NCBI GenBank assembly: GCA_949296245.1 | Contig: CASFNW010000004.1 | Span: forward strand, 1-64,000 | Length of the DNA: 64,000 nt | Reading direction: 5' to 3' | From: an uncultured bacterium | GTDB taxonomy: Bacteria > Cyanobacteriota > Vampirovibrionia > Gastranaerophilales > Gastranaerophilaceae | Part shown: piece by piece, positions 41,375-49,191 of the stretch | How the letters are laid out: each line of letters begins with the position of its first letter | How positions within the stretch are numbered: the first letter of the stretch is position 1 | The notes under the pieces: model-generated | What the model saw: the letters and a program-made list of their open reading frames with translations, nothing else | Told to the model about the DNA's origin: nothing | The model's database searches: none | Program-made: the position numbers and the translations under genes

Positions 41375-42187
41375 TTAATAAGATGTAATTTTTGACTTTG
41401 TTTCTATAAAAAGATTCATCAATTCAATGTCATCATAGTCTATATAAGCTGTTTGAAAAAGATTCTTACCGGATTTTATGGTAATTTGATTTGTGCTGTT
41501 TTGTTTTATAAGATTGCGTGGTATTTTTATCTGCTGGTTATCTCCGTTAAGATTCAATTCCGCTATCATGTTTCCGTTAAAAAATACCTGAGGCGGAGCC
41601 GCATAAGTAGTTTTTACTTTTGACTGTCCCATATCCCTTGCCATTTTTGTATCAATACCTATGACAGAGCCTATAACAAGATAGACATCATCTGTGCCTG
41701 GTATATTTCCGATTTTAAAGTCCTTTGTATAAAAAGGGCCAATAGCTTTTACCCTGAACTCTTCTGCATTTGCTGAAGTTGCAGAATAGTTGTCATCACC
41801 TATGTGATACAAATCTTTGTCTATTATAATATCGTGTGGATTTGTTTTTTCTATACCTATAACAATCGGTTTAGAAAGAGAATTACCGTCAACTGTGAGA
41901 GAAAACGGTTTATATCCGTCTTTTTGTACAGACATTATGGTAGGAGCATCAATCTTTGCACCGAGATTAAACCTGCCCTCATTATCGGTTTTTGTGTGAT
42001 AGCCTTTTGACGGTAAAGCGATATCAGCCTGCGAGACAGGAGTTTTTGTCTGTGAATCTATGACCTGATTGTAATCACCAACTCCGTTTTTTTCTACATT
42101 TCCGTTTATTGCTGCAAAAACACAAGAATACGGCAATAAAAATAAAGATACAAAAAAAGCTGTTTTGACAAATTTATTGATATTCAT
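41375..42187 (-). CDS. Secreted protein with carboxypeptidase-regulatory-like domain
   Basis: 270 residues. Signal peptide (1-26, FFVSLFLLPYSCVFA). Residues ~40-110 look like a transthyretin/carboxypeptidase regulatory domain: QTKTPVSQADIALPSKGYHT, KTDNEGRFNLGAKI and VQKDGYKPFSLTV, the usual 'modified each time, refined by new information' pattern of CarboxypepD_reg repeats. The C-terminal ~150 residues are beta-rich and unrecognised (FFNGNMIAELNLNGDNQQIK, and QTAYIDYDDIEL). Probably envelope-attached or periplasmic. Start preceded by agaggg. Not obviously linked to neighbours (asnS, dnaA). Confidence 0.75.
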   Translation of the reverse strand: MNINKFVKTAFFVSLFLLPYSCVFAAINGNVEKNGVGDYNQVIDSQTKTPVSQADIALPSKGYHTKTDNEGRFNLGAKIDAPTIMSVQKDGYKPFSLTVDGNSLSKPIVIGIEKTNPHDIIIDKDLYHIGDDNYSATSANAEEFRVKAIGPFYTKDFKIGNIPGTDDVYLVIGSVIGIDTKMARDMGQSKVKTTYAAPPQVFFNGNMIAELNLNGDNQQIKIPRNLIKQNSTNQITIKSGKNLFQTAYIDYDDIELMNLFIETKSKITSY

Positions 42188-42281
42188 ATAAACCCTCTGA
42201 ATTTATTTACTATTTGTCAATTTTAAATAAAATTCAGATAAGTGCTATACCCTTATATGGCTAATTCTTTTTATAGCTGTT

Positions 42282-43667
42282 TCATTTACAGATTTGATTG
42301 ATAATACATTCAATGCTGTGAGCCAGAGATTTGTTTATAACAATATCTTCTTTTATCTTGTCATAAGAATATAAAATTGTTGTATGTTTTTTTTCAAAAA
42401 ACTCGCCTATTGCAGGAAAACTCTGTTTTGTCAGTTCTCTGCACAAATATATAGAAACCTGTCTGGCTTCTGAAACTTTTGCATTACGCCCTGAACCTTT
42501 TATTTCTTTTGTAGAAATATTATAATAAGAGGCTACTTCATCGACAATCCCGTCAAAGGTATAGCTTTTTTCTTTTTCATTATAGTTGATAATTTTTTTC
42601 ACATTTTCAATAGTTAACGGCATTTCATTTATACTTGCATAGGCCGTGACTCTGTTAAATGCGCCCTCCAGTTCTCTTATGTTATTTGCATAAGTGGCTG
42701 CAAGAAATTCTATTATATTATTTGGCACTTCGATATTTGTATCTCTTGCAAGATTGTGAAGTATAGCCATTCTTGTTTCGATATCCGGAACCTGAATGTC
42801 GGCCATTAATCCCCATTCAAAACGGCTCACAAGCCTTTCCGAAAGAGAAGGAATTTCTTTGGGCGTTCTGTCAGAGGTTACAACAATCTGCTTGCCTGCA
42901 CCATGGAGAGTATTGAAGGTGTTAAATACTTCCTCTTCTGTTCTGGCTTTACCTGCAATAAACTGGATATCATCGATTAAAAGAATATCAACTTCTCTGT
43001 ATTTTTTGCGGAATTTATTCATTTTTTTTGTTTTTTCATCGCCTCTTGCAAGTGCATTGACAACATCATTTACAAACTCTTCTGCTGTGATAAACAAGAC
43101 TTTTAAATCTGTCCTGTTTTTTATAATATAATGCCCGATTGCCTGCATAAGGTGAGTTTTACCAAGACCCGGACCGCCGTAAATATAGAGAGGGTTATAT
43201 TTTGTGCCGGGATTTTTTGCTACAGTCTGTGCCGCTACATAGGCAAGTTTATTGTTTGAACCCACTACAAAGTTTTCAAATTTATATTTTAAATTCAAAT
43301 TTGAAGACTGCATCTGTGTAAGACTGTCATAATTGAGCTTTGATTGTATATCTGCCTCTTCCGGTGCAGCTGGTTTATTTTTTGCTTTTTTAGAAATTTT
43401 TTTTGCCAGCTCTTCGTCAAATATTATTTTAACTTCCAGATTTTTGCCTGTTGCATGTTTTACGGCTTTGAGCATTTCTGGGTAATGATTGTTTCTCAAG
43501 AGATTTACGGCAAACGCCTGTCCTGTATGCAGTACAAAACAGTTTTCATCAAAGTACTGGGGTTCAAGAGGCAGAATCCATGTTGAAAAAGTCGAATCAG
43601 AGACTTGCTTTTGCAAGTCTTGTAATGCATTATTCCATACTTCTGCAATATTTTTTTCCTGACCCAT
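42282..43667 (-). CDS. dnaA: Chromosomal replication initiator DnaA
   Basis: 461 residues from the ATG at 43667 (MGQEKNIAEVWNNAL, the normal N-terminus); an in-frame ATG at 43703 would add 12 residues unlike other DnaA. Domain I ~1-85; linker; domain III AAA+ (~115-330) with Walker A GGPGLGKTHLMQAIG, Walker B ILLIDDIQFI and sensor motifs; domain IV DNA-binding helix-turn-helix (~360-461) with RNAKVSEARQVSIYLCREL and KKHTTILYSYDKI. Binds DnaA boxes and melts the origin. Unlike in many bacteria dnaN is not next to it, and I see no cluster of TTATCCACA-type boxes in the flanking spaces, so the origin is probably elsewhere. Confidence 0.96.
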   Translation of the reverse strand: MGQEKNIAEVWNNALQDLQKQVSDSTFSTWILPLEPQYFDENCFVLHTGQAFAVNLLRNNHYPEMLKAVKHATGKNLEVKIIFDEELAKKISKKAKNKPAAPEEADIQSKLNYDSLTQMQSSNLNLKYKFENFVVGSNNKLAYVAAQTVAKNPGTKYNPLYIYGGPGLGKTHLMQAIGHYIIKNRTDLKVLFITAEEFVNDVVNALARGDEKTKKMNKFRKKYREVDILLIDDIQFIAGKARTEEEVFNTFNTLHGAGKQIVVTSDRTPKEIPSLSERLVSRFEWGLMADIQVPDIETRMAILHNLARDTNIEVPNNIIEFLAATYANNIRELEGAFNRVTAYASINEMPLTIENVKKIINYNEKEKSYTFDGIVDEVASYYNISTKEIKGSGRNAKVSEARQVSIYLCRELTKQSFPAIGEFFEKKHTTILYSYDKIKEDIVINKSLAHSIECIINQICK

Positions 43668-43718
43668 AGAATTTATATTACAACAAACCCATTGGGTTGT
43701 CATAGGATATTCAAAAAA

Positions 43719-43766
43719 CTTTGCAGGCCTGATTTATTTCTGATAAATCAGGATTCACTTTGCAGA
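43719..43766. terminator. Hairpin flanked by a 9-bp direct repeat, upstream of dnaA
   Basis: Perfect 10-bp stem (43728-43737 with 43743-43752), flanked on both sides by actttgcag. On the minus strand it lies between the small gene ending at 43795 and dnaA, so it is probably that gene's terminator. Confidence 0.5.
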
Positions 43767-43794
43767 ACCAACAAAATCCGGATTCCGCTACATT

Positions 43795-44160
43795 TTATCT
43801 GCAAATTGAGAGTTTTCTTACAAAACTTTCTCCAAAATCTGTATAATTTCGCTTTGAACGTTTAATTTCTATTTCTACGTTATCAAGTTTTAAAAGCTCA
43901 ATCTGCTCTTTGGTTCTTTTATCTTTAACAAACCATTTTATTTTCCCATTTGCATATTTAGCGAAATGGAAAGTCGATGATAATACACAGACTTTAAGTG
44001 CATCTATCATATTCAGGCCTGATATATCAATATTAAGGAACGGACAATCATTCTTTGAGATAAAATCTTTTGCCTCGTTTATTGCTTCAAAAATGTTTTT
44101 GTTATAATTGCCGACTTTTAAAAATATGTCTTGTCCGTACAATGAATCTGTGTCTATCAT
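43795..44160 (-). CDS. Small hypothetical protein, possibly STAS-like
   Basis: 121 residues, soluble. The order of secondary structure and the segment CPFLNIDISGLNMIDALKVC (strand, then a D-x-S-x-L-N-M-x-D-A helix start) recall STAS/anti-sigma-antagonist domains, but the match is loose and the conserved phospho-serine is uncertain. aaggaa precedes the ATG. It lies ~90 bp upstream of dnaA on the same strand. No firm function; the STAS suggestion is a guess from pattern. Confidence 0.6.
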   Translation of the reverse strand: MIDTDSLYGQDIFLKVGNYNKNIFEAINEAKDFISKNDCPFLNIDISGLNMIDALKVCVLSSTFHFAKYANGKIKWFVKDKRTKEQIELLKLDNVEIEIKRSKRNYTDFGESFVRKLSICR

Positions 44161-44321
44161 AAATTCCTTGATTCTCTATATATGTATCTAAAATTATCGT
44201 TGAGGAAAAATAATCGCGTAACCTTATTATTTTTACGGCTTACATATAAATATAACGGGAGATAATTTCAAAAATTAAACCAAGAAATAAAAACTACATC
44301 TTTTGTATGACAATTAAGATA

Positions 44322-45389
44322 TTATTGAATTGGAGCTGTAATTTTCCATGCAATTTCTGCCTTTACCTGTTCAACAGAAATGTCTTTTATGCATTGATAA
44401 TCCCTGAGACATTCTTTTTTTAAACCGCAAGGCTGACAAGGCAAATCTGTTTTGATTATTACAGAATCAGATGCAAATGCTTTCCATTTAATTGTATTCA
44501 TGGGTCCGTATATTCCTATTACAGGAGTGCCTACAGACGCTGCTATATGAAGATTTCCGCTGTCGCATCCGACAATTAGGTCACACAATTTTGTAAAAGC
44601 AAGAGTTTTTCGAAGATTGAAACATCCGCAAAAATTTACAGGCGGTATTTTTAAATCTTCTTTTATATAAGACATTATTTCTTCATATACTGTAGAGTCG
44701 TTTTGGGTTCCGTTAAAAACGACTTGTGTATTTGCTTCGTTGCTGAGCCAGGTGATAATCTCTGCCCATTTATCTTTTGCCCATTCTTTTTTTCGGTTTC
44801 CGCTTGTTGCGTGAATAATTACTTTTTTTATTTCATCATCCGGATTGAGATTTTTTTCACGCATTATTGCTTTTACTTCATCAATTTCTTCCTGTGTTAC
44901 CCAGTTTTCAAGATAGTTATCTTTTATTTCTATACCGTCTGCTTTTAACACATCCAGAAAACAGTCTATCTCATGCCTGTCCTCGATATAAGGAACTCTT
45001 GTTGTAAGCAAAAATCCTCTGCATTCTGTATTAAAACCGATTCTATTTTTTATGCCGGCAGCAAAAGCCAGGAATGCACTGGAAAAAGAACGTTTTAAGA
45101 CATAGGCCTTGTCGTATTTTTGCTCTTTTAAATATTTTACATAATACCGGAAATCTTTTTTTTCATTTCCTGCTTTATTTTCATATCTGTGTTTTTTTGT
45201 TGTATCAAAATATATAAAATTATCAACATAAGGGCATTTATCAATAATTTCTCCGGAAACCGGTGCAACGAGCATGTCTATCTGTGCATCAGGATATGCA
45301 TATCTTAAATTTCTCAAAAAAGGAATTGTAAGAATAGTATCTCCTATAAAACGATATCTCATAACAAGAATTTTATATTTTTTATTCAT
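44322..45389 (-). CDS. GT9 glycosyltransferase (ADP-heptose:LPS heptosyltransferase-like)
   Basis: 355 residues, GT-B fold. The N-terminal domain starts ILVMRYRFIGDTILTIPFLR (glycine-poor form of the GT9 opening) and the C-terminal domain has VIIHATSGNRKKEWAKDKWA and VGCDSGNLHIAASVGTPVIG, the nucleotide-sugar site of heptosyltransferases. Near the end CQPCGLKKECLRDYQCIKDI has the four-Cys pattern often seen in this family (WaaF/RfaF-like). It would add a heptose or related sugar to the LPS core at the inner membrane. The start overlaps the lpxK stop by 8 bp, so they are coupled, which agrees with an LPS role. Confidence 0.88.
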   Translation of the reverse strand: MNKKYKILVMRYRFIGDTILTIPFLRNLRYAYPDAQIDMLVAPVSGEIIDKCPYVDNFIYFDTTKKHRYENKAGNEKKDFRYYVKYLKEQKYDKAYVLKRSFSSAFLAFAAGIKNRIGFNTECRGFLLTTRVPYIEDRHEIDCFLDVLKADGIEIKDNYLENWVTQEEIDEVKAIMREKNLNPDDEIKKVIIHATSGNRKKEWAKDKWAEIITWLSNEANTQVVFNGTQNDSTVYEEIMSYIKEDLKIPPVNFCGCFNLRKTLAFTKLCDLIVGCDSGNLHIAASVGTPVIGIYGPMNTIKWKAFASDSVIIKTDLPCQPCGLKKECLRDYQCIKDISVEQVKAEIAWKITAPIQ

Positions 45390-46446
45390 CCAGAATTCCT
45401 TTCAAATCCAAAACCGGCTTTAGTTTCAGGCAAAAAATCTCATTGTCTTTATCCGCAATTTCTCTTAGTTTTACTGCATCTTTTTCTGTTGTTATCATAT
45501 ATTTTGCATCATATTTTTTTATTAGTTGTCTGAGGTCTTCTATATCTTCTTTTGTATAGATGTGGTGGTCGGGAAAATCTTTTGTTGCCATAACATCATA
45601 ATGGCGCAGGTATTTGTAGAACTGCTCGGGTTGACCGATAGCGCTGAAAGCAATAACAGGCTGATTTTCTTCGATTGCTGTGCCTGTTTTTATGTCATAT
45701 ATTCTATCCGGCAGCATGGAACAGACAAATGTCGGAATATTATATTTTTTTCTTAAATATCTGGAAAAAGTTTTTGCTTTTTTATCATTGAAATTTTTAT
45801 TTGTAACAATAATCCTGTCTGCACGTTTAATCTCTAATAAGGGCTCTCTTAGGGCGCCGAGAGGCAGAACAAAACCGTTTGAGAACTGCTTTTCTGAATC
45901 TACAACAAGGATATTTAAATCCCTGCCGATTTTTCTGTGCTGATATCCGTCATCGAGAATCAGTTTTGTGCAGTGCAATTTATTTTTTGCAAACTTTGCT
46001 GCCTTTACCCTGCTTGCACAGGTCAAAACAGCAGTTTTCGGACAATGCTTTGCCAGCCATACAGGTTCATCTCCTGCTTCTTTTGCCGAAAAGTTGATAT
46101 TTCTACCGTCAGAAACTACATTGACTTCTTTGTTTTGCAATTCTCCGCCGTAACCGCGTGACAGAATTGCTGGATAATCTCCTTTTTTGCTGAAATAATT
46201 TGCAATTTCCGCTGTTATTGGAGTTTTCCCCGTACCTCCGGTTGTAAGATTTCCTACTGAGATTGTATATGTGTGCGGTTGATAGGTCTTTAAAATATTT
46301 TTGTTATATAAAAAATTTCTGACTTTAACTATGCAAAAATATACTAAAGATGGCAGCGCAAGTATAATGTATAACAAACCTGCTCCAATTTTCTCAGAGA
46401 ATGTAAACTTTTTTTTGTAATGAAACTCTGTTAAAAATACCTTCAT
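45382..46446 (-). CDS. lpxK: Tetraacyldisaccharide 4'-kinase
   Basis: 354 residues, normal length. N-terminal membrane segment (~20-42, GAGLLYIILALPSLVYFCIV), then the ATP site VGNLTTGGTGKTPIT (~66-80), LSRGYGG (~97-103), DEPVWLAKHCP and the lid-region LDDGYQHRKIGRDLNILVVD. C-terminal domain has FSAIGQPEQFYKYLRH and DFPDHHIYTKEDI. It phosphorylates the 4' position of the lipid A precursor in the Raetz pathway at the inner membrane. Its presence shows the organism makes lipid A. The rest of the lpx genes are outside the window. Its -10 candidate (tataaa) is close to the start. Confidence 0.95.
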   Translation of the reverse strand: MKVFLTEFHYKKKFTFSEKIGAGLLYIILALPSLVYFCIVKVRNFLYNKNILKTYQPHTYTISVGNLTTGGTGKTPITAEIANYFSKKGDYPAILSRGYGGELQNKEVNVVSDGRNINFSAKEAGDEPVWLAKHCPKTAVLTCASRVKAAKFAKNKLHCTKLILDDGYQHRKIGRDLNILVVDSEKQFSNGFVLPLGALREPLLEIKRADRIIVTNKNFNDKKAKTFSRYLRKKYNIPTFVCSMLPDRIYDIKTGTAIEENQPVIAFSAIGQPEQFYKYLRHYDVMATKDFPDHHIYTKEDIEDLRQLIKKYDAKYMITTEKDAVKLREIADKDNEIFCLKLKPVLDLKGILDE

Positions 46447-46496
46447 ACACTGATTTTATAATAAATTTGTTAAGATGTCATATTTTTCGCATATTT

Positions 46497-46542
46497 CCAT
46501 GTATAAAAATTTTTTAACAGTCTATAATATTTTTATACATGG
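46497..46542. promoter_or_regulatory. 14-bp perfect inverted repeat around a promoter
   Basis: The arms ccatgtataaaaat (46497-46510) and its exact complement (46529-46542) enclose an 18-bp spacer holding TATAAT (46523-46528). The right arm covers the expected transcription start, and a strong ribosome-binding site (aaaggag) follows directly at 46543-46549. Looks like an operator for a dimeric repressor or a 5' hairpin of the M48 gene. It also lies ~50 bp upstream of lpxK on the other strand. Confidence 0.65.
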
Positions 46543-46554
46543 AAAGGAGTATAT

Positions 46555-47415
46555 ATGAAAAAGATTTTTACATTAATGTTATTCTCTCTGCTGGCATGTA
46601 TGCCCGCATTTTTTGCAGGTGCGTCTGCTGCTTCGTATAACACATCCACAAATTGGTTTGATTCAAAAAATGTCAGCCATCTTAATACTATCGGACAAAA
46701 TATTATTAAGGCTAACAAGATGCCTTCTACTGTAACATTTAAGGTAACAGACAATCAAAATATGAACTCGGAAGCAACGTATACACAAACTGTTTATATT
46801 TATTCCGGTGATTTGAAATATGTTGAAAACGACAATGAGCTTGCTGCTGTTGTTGCACATGAAATAGGACACCTGGTAAACGGTCATACAGCCAAATCTT
46901 CTATTTTTGATTCATTGCTTTCTTCTGTTAATCCGAATACAAAAACGGAGAACGGTTCTGCAACAGTAGGTCTTATAAAAACAATTTCTTCAAATAAGGT
47001 AAATAAAGACAATGAAAAAGAGGCAGATATAACTGCTGTGGACCTTCTTATGACAGCAGGATATAATCCTCTGGCTTTAATATCCGTTGTATACAAATCT
47101 GACATCACAGAAACAGGAGGCCTTCTGGATTCTAATCTTTCCTGTGAAGAAAGAATCATGAATATCTATGACTATGCAAATTACAATTATCCTGAAAAGG
47201 TAAAAGCAAATTACAAAACAGATTCTTATCAGAGTGCGCTGAATCTGATTTATGCAAATTTAAAAATCAGAAAAGCTGACTCTAAGAAAATGGAAAAAGC
47301 TCAAAAGGAACAGGAAAAACTTCAAAAAGAAAAGCTTAAAAGAGCAAGAAACATGGCAAAATCTACAAATCCGTGGAGTTCAGCTTACAGCTTGATGCAG
47401 GTTTCAGGAAATTAG
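46555..47415 (+). CDS. M48-family secreted metalloprotease
   Basis: 286 residues. Signal peptide (1-26, ending FFAGASAAS). Zinc site VVAHEIGHLVNGH (H-E-x-x-H) with the third ligand in EKEADITAVDLLMTAGYNPL (E of the E-x2-A-D motif), as in the M48B group (LoiP, BepA/YfgC, Oma1). The C-terminal ~50 residues are charged coiled coil (KKMEKAQKEQEKLQKEKLKR). No internal membrane spans, so a periplasmic or outer-membrane-associated protease, probably in envelope quality control. Expression is likely regulated through the inverted repeat at its promoter. Terminator follows. Confidence 0.92.
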   Translation: MKKIFTLMLFSLLACMPAFFAGASAASYNTSTNWFDSKNVSHLNTIGQNIIKANKMPSTVTFKVTDNQNMNSEATYTQTVYIYSGDLKYVENDNELAAVVAHEIGHLVNGHTAKSSIFDSLLSSVNPNTKTENGSATVGLIKTISSNKVNKDNEKEADITAVDLLMTAGYNPLALISVVYKSDITETGGLLDSNLSCEERIMNIYDYANYNYPEKVKANYKTDSYQSALNLIYANLKIRKADSKKMEKAQKEQEKLQKEKLKRARNMAKSTNPWSSAYSLMQVSGN

Positions 47416-47437
47416 TTAATTTTCTAATATTATTTTT

Positions 47438-47475
47438 AAAGGAGAAATGTATTCACATTTCTCCTTTGTTTTTCT
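47438..47475 (+). terminator. Terminator after the M48 protease
   Basis: 13-bp perfect stem (47438-47450 with 47455-47467), loop attc, then gtttttctt. Confidence 0.9.
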
Positions 47476-47681
47476 TGTAAAGAATTGTTTTGTAAGAGGC
47501 AGATGACGTGAAAGAATTTCTTTCGGACAAATAATCCTTGCTATCCAGATAAGCAAAATCAAACAGAGACAGCGGACAACATGTAATTTGTAAAATATTA
47601 CATTACTATTGAACAATCAGGGATTGTTTTCGTTATATAATATGTGTATTAATTAGTTATAGTGAGAAGGAGAAATTTTAT

Positions 47682-48155
47682 ATGAAAAAAATATTAGCTC
47701 TTGCAGCGGTTTTTGTTATTACCGGTGTGATGCTGGCAGTACAGGCTGCTACACCGCAGGAGGTTCTTGCCTTTTTTAACAAATATGTAGATGCGGCAAA
47801 CACATACAGCGATACAATAACAACATTTTATGCACCGGACGCAAAAATAATAAGAGTTGTTATGAAAAAAGACGGCACGACTGCTACTGTTACAGCTGAT
47901 ACAAAACAGTATTTTAACCAGATGAGAATAGGTGCAAACCTTGCCAAAATAAATAAATACAAAAACTACTATACAGAAAGAAAAATAACAAAACAGGGCA
48001 ACAATTATAAAATCAGCTGCTTAAGACAGCCTTCTACAAGTGATTATAAAATACCTGCTTATTTTGTAATAGGACCAGATTCCAAGGGTGATTTAAAGAT
48101 TAAAGAAGAAATGATGTATACAAAACAGCAGTCCTTCTTGAAATATGCAAAATAA
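47682..48155 (+). CDS. Secreted NTF2-like hypothetical protein
   Basis: 157 residues with a signal peptide (1-23, AAVFVITGVMLAVQAA). The mature part begins PQEVLAFFNKYVDAANTYSD with a helix and a YAPDAKIIRVV strand, which is the order of NTF2/SnoaL-like alpha+beta barrels that bind small ligands. The protein is basic and has no clear active site. A very good ribosome-binding site (aaggaga) precedes the ATG. No partner gene is evident. It ends 6 bp from the convergent ABC ATPase gene, without a visible terminator. Confidence 0.75.
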   Translation: MKKILALAAVFVITGVMLAVQAATPQEVLAFFNKYVDAANTYSDTITTFYAPDAKIIRVVMKKDGTTATVTADTKQYFNQMRIGANLAKINKYKNYYTERKITKQGNNYKISCLRQPSTSDYKIPAYFVIGPDSKGDLKIKEEMMYTKQQSFLKYAK

Positions 48156-48161
48156 ACAGTT

Positions 48162-49139
48162 TTAGAAATACAAATGACATTTTACATAATGAGAGTCTGA
48201 AATTTTTATAGTTTCAGGCTCTTTTTGTAAGCATATTTCTGACGCATACGGGCATCTGGTATGAAATTTACAGGCACAAGGCGGTTTTTTGGGTGAAGGT
48301 ATGTCGCCTTTGAGATTTATCGTCTTTGTCTCTGTTTTATGTATAGACGGCACTGCACTGATAAGAGCCTGTGTATAAGGATGTTTCGGGTTATTAAATA
48401 ATTCATCGGACTTTGCAATTTCCACGATATCTCCAAGATACATAACGGCAATTCTATCAGAAAGATATTTCACGACTCCGAGGTCGTGAGATATAAATAG
48501 TATAGTTAAATCCAGTTTCTCCTTTAACTCTTTTAAAAGGGTAATAATCTGTGCCTGTATGCTGACATCCAGCGCTGATACCGGCTCATCTGCAACAAGA
48601 AATTCCGGCTCGAGAATCAACGCTCTTGCAATAGCAATTCTCTGTCTTTGACCGCCGGAAAATTCATGAGGATATCGTTTTAAATCTTCTTCTGTTAATC
48701 CTGTCAGATGGATTATTCTATAAATTTTTTGATTTATTATGCTTTTATCCCTTGTTCCATGTACAACTATAGGTTCTCTCAAAAGTTTGTATACAGTCAT
48801 CCTCGGGTCAAGACTGGAATAAGGGTTTTGGAAAATCATCTGTGCTTTTTTTCTGAAATTTTTCAGCTCTTTTTGATTAAAGTCCGGAATATTTTCATTT
48901 TCGTAAAAAATCCTTCCCTCTGCATTTATAAGCCTCAAAACAGCTTTACCCAGAGTAGATTTGCCGCATCCTGATTCTCCTACAAGTCCAAGAATTTCCC
49001 CCTTATAAATATCGAGATTAACACCGTTAAGTGCTTTTATATACTCTTTTTCCCCTAACCAGCCGCCAAAGTCGGACTGTATCGGATAATGCATTTTGAG
49101 ACATTTTATTTCTACAAGTTTTGTTTTTTGCTTTTGCAT
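48162..49139 (-). CDS. Oligopeptide/dipeptide ABC transporter ATP-binding protein (OppF/DppF type)
   Basis: 325 residues. Walker A GLVGESGCGKSTLGKA (~53-68), Q loop QNPYSSLDPRM (typical of Opp/Dpp), signature FSGGQRQRIAIARAL, Walker B EPEFLVADEPVSALDVSIQA and H loop FISHDLG. The C-terminal oligopeptide-transport extension has the cysteine motif CACKFHTRCPYASEICLQKE, which holds an Fe-S cluster or metal in this subfamily. It energises import of peptides or nickel. No OppD, permease or binding protein is nearby, so it either belongs to a system encoded elsewhere or is an orphan. Start is next to a -10 box (possible leaderless message). Confidence 0.92.
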   Translation of the reverse strand: MQKQKTKLVEIKCLKMHYPIQSDFGGWLGEKEYIKALNGVNLDIYKGEILGLVGESGCGKSTLGKAVLRLINAEGRIFYENENIPDFNQKELKNFRKKAQMIFQNPYSSLDPRMTVYKLLREPIVVHGTRDKSIINQKIYRIIHLTGLTEEDLKRYPHEFSGGQRQRIAIARALILEPEFLVADEPVSALDVSIQAQIITLLKELKEKLDLTILFISHDLGVVKYLSDRIAVMYLGDIVEIAKSDELFNNPKHPYTQALISAVPSIHKTETKTINLKGDIPSPKKPPCACKFHTRCPYASEICLQKEPETIKISDSHYVKCHLYF

Positions 49140-49145
49140 AAGAAT

Positions 49146-49151
49146 ATTATA
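49146..49151 (-). promoter_or_regulatory. -10 box adjacent to the OppF-like start
   Basis: TATAAT on the minus strand ends 6 bases before the ATG at 49139, without a ribosome-binding site. Confidence 0.45.
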
Positions 49152-49191
49152 GCTTTGATTTTAGATAAATAATATATTCTACAGAATGATT

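Noticed and set aside
42188..43794. oriC beside dnaA
   Set aside because: No cluster of DnaA boxes or typical AT-rich unwinding repeats found; dnaN absent.
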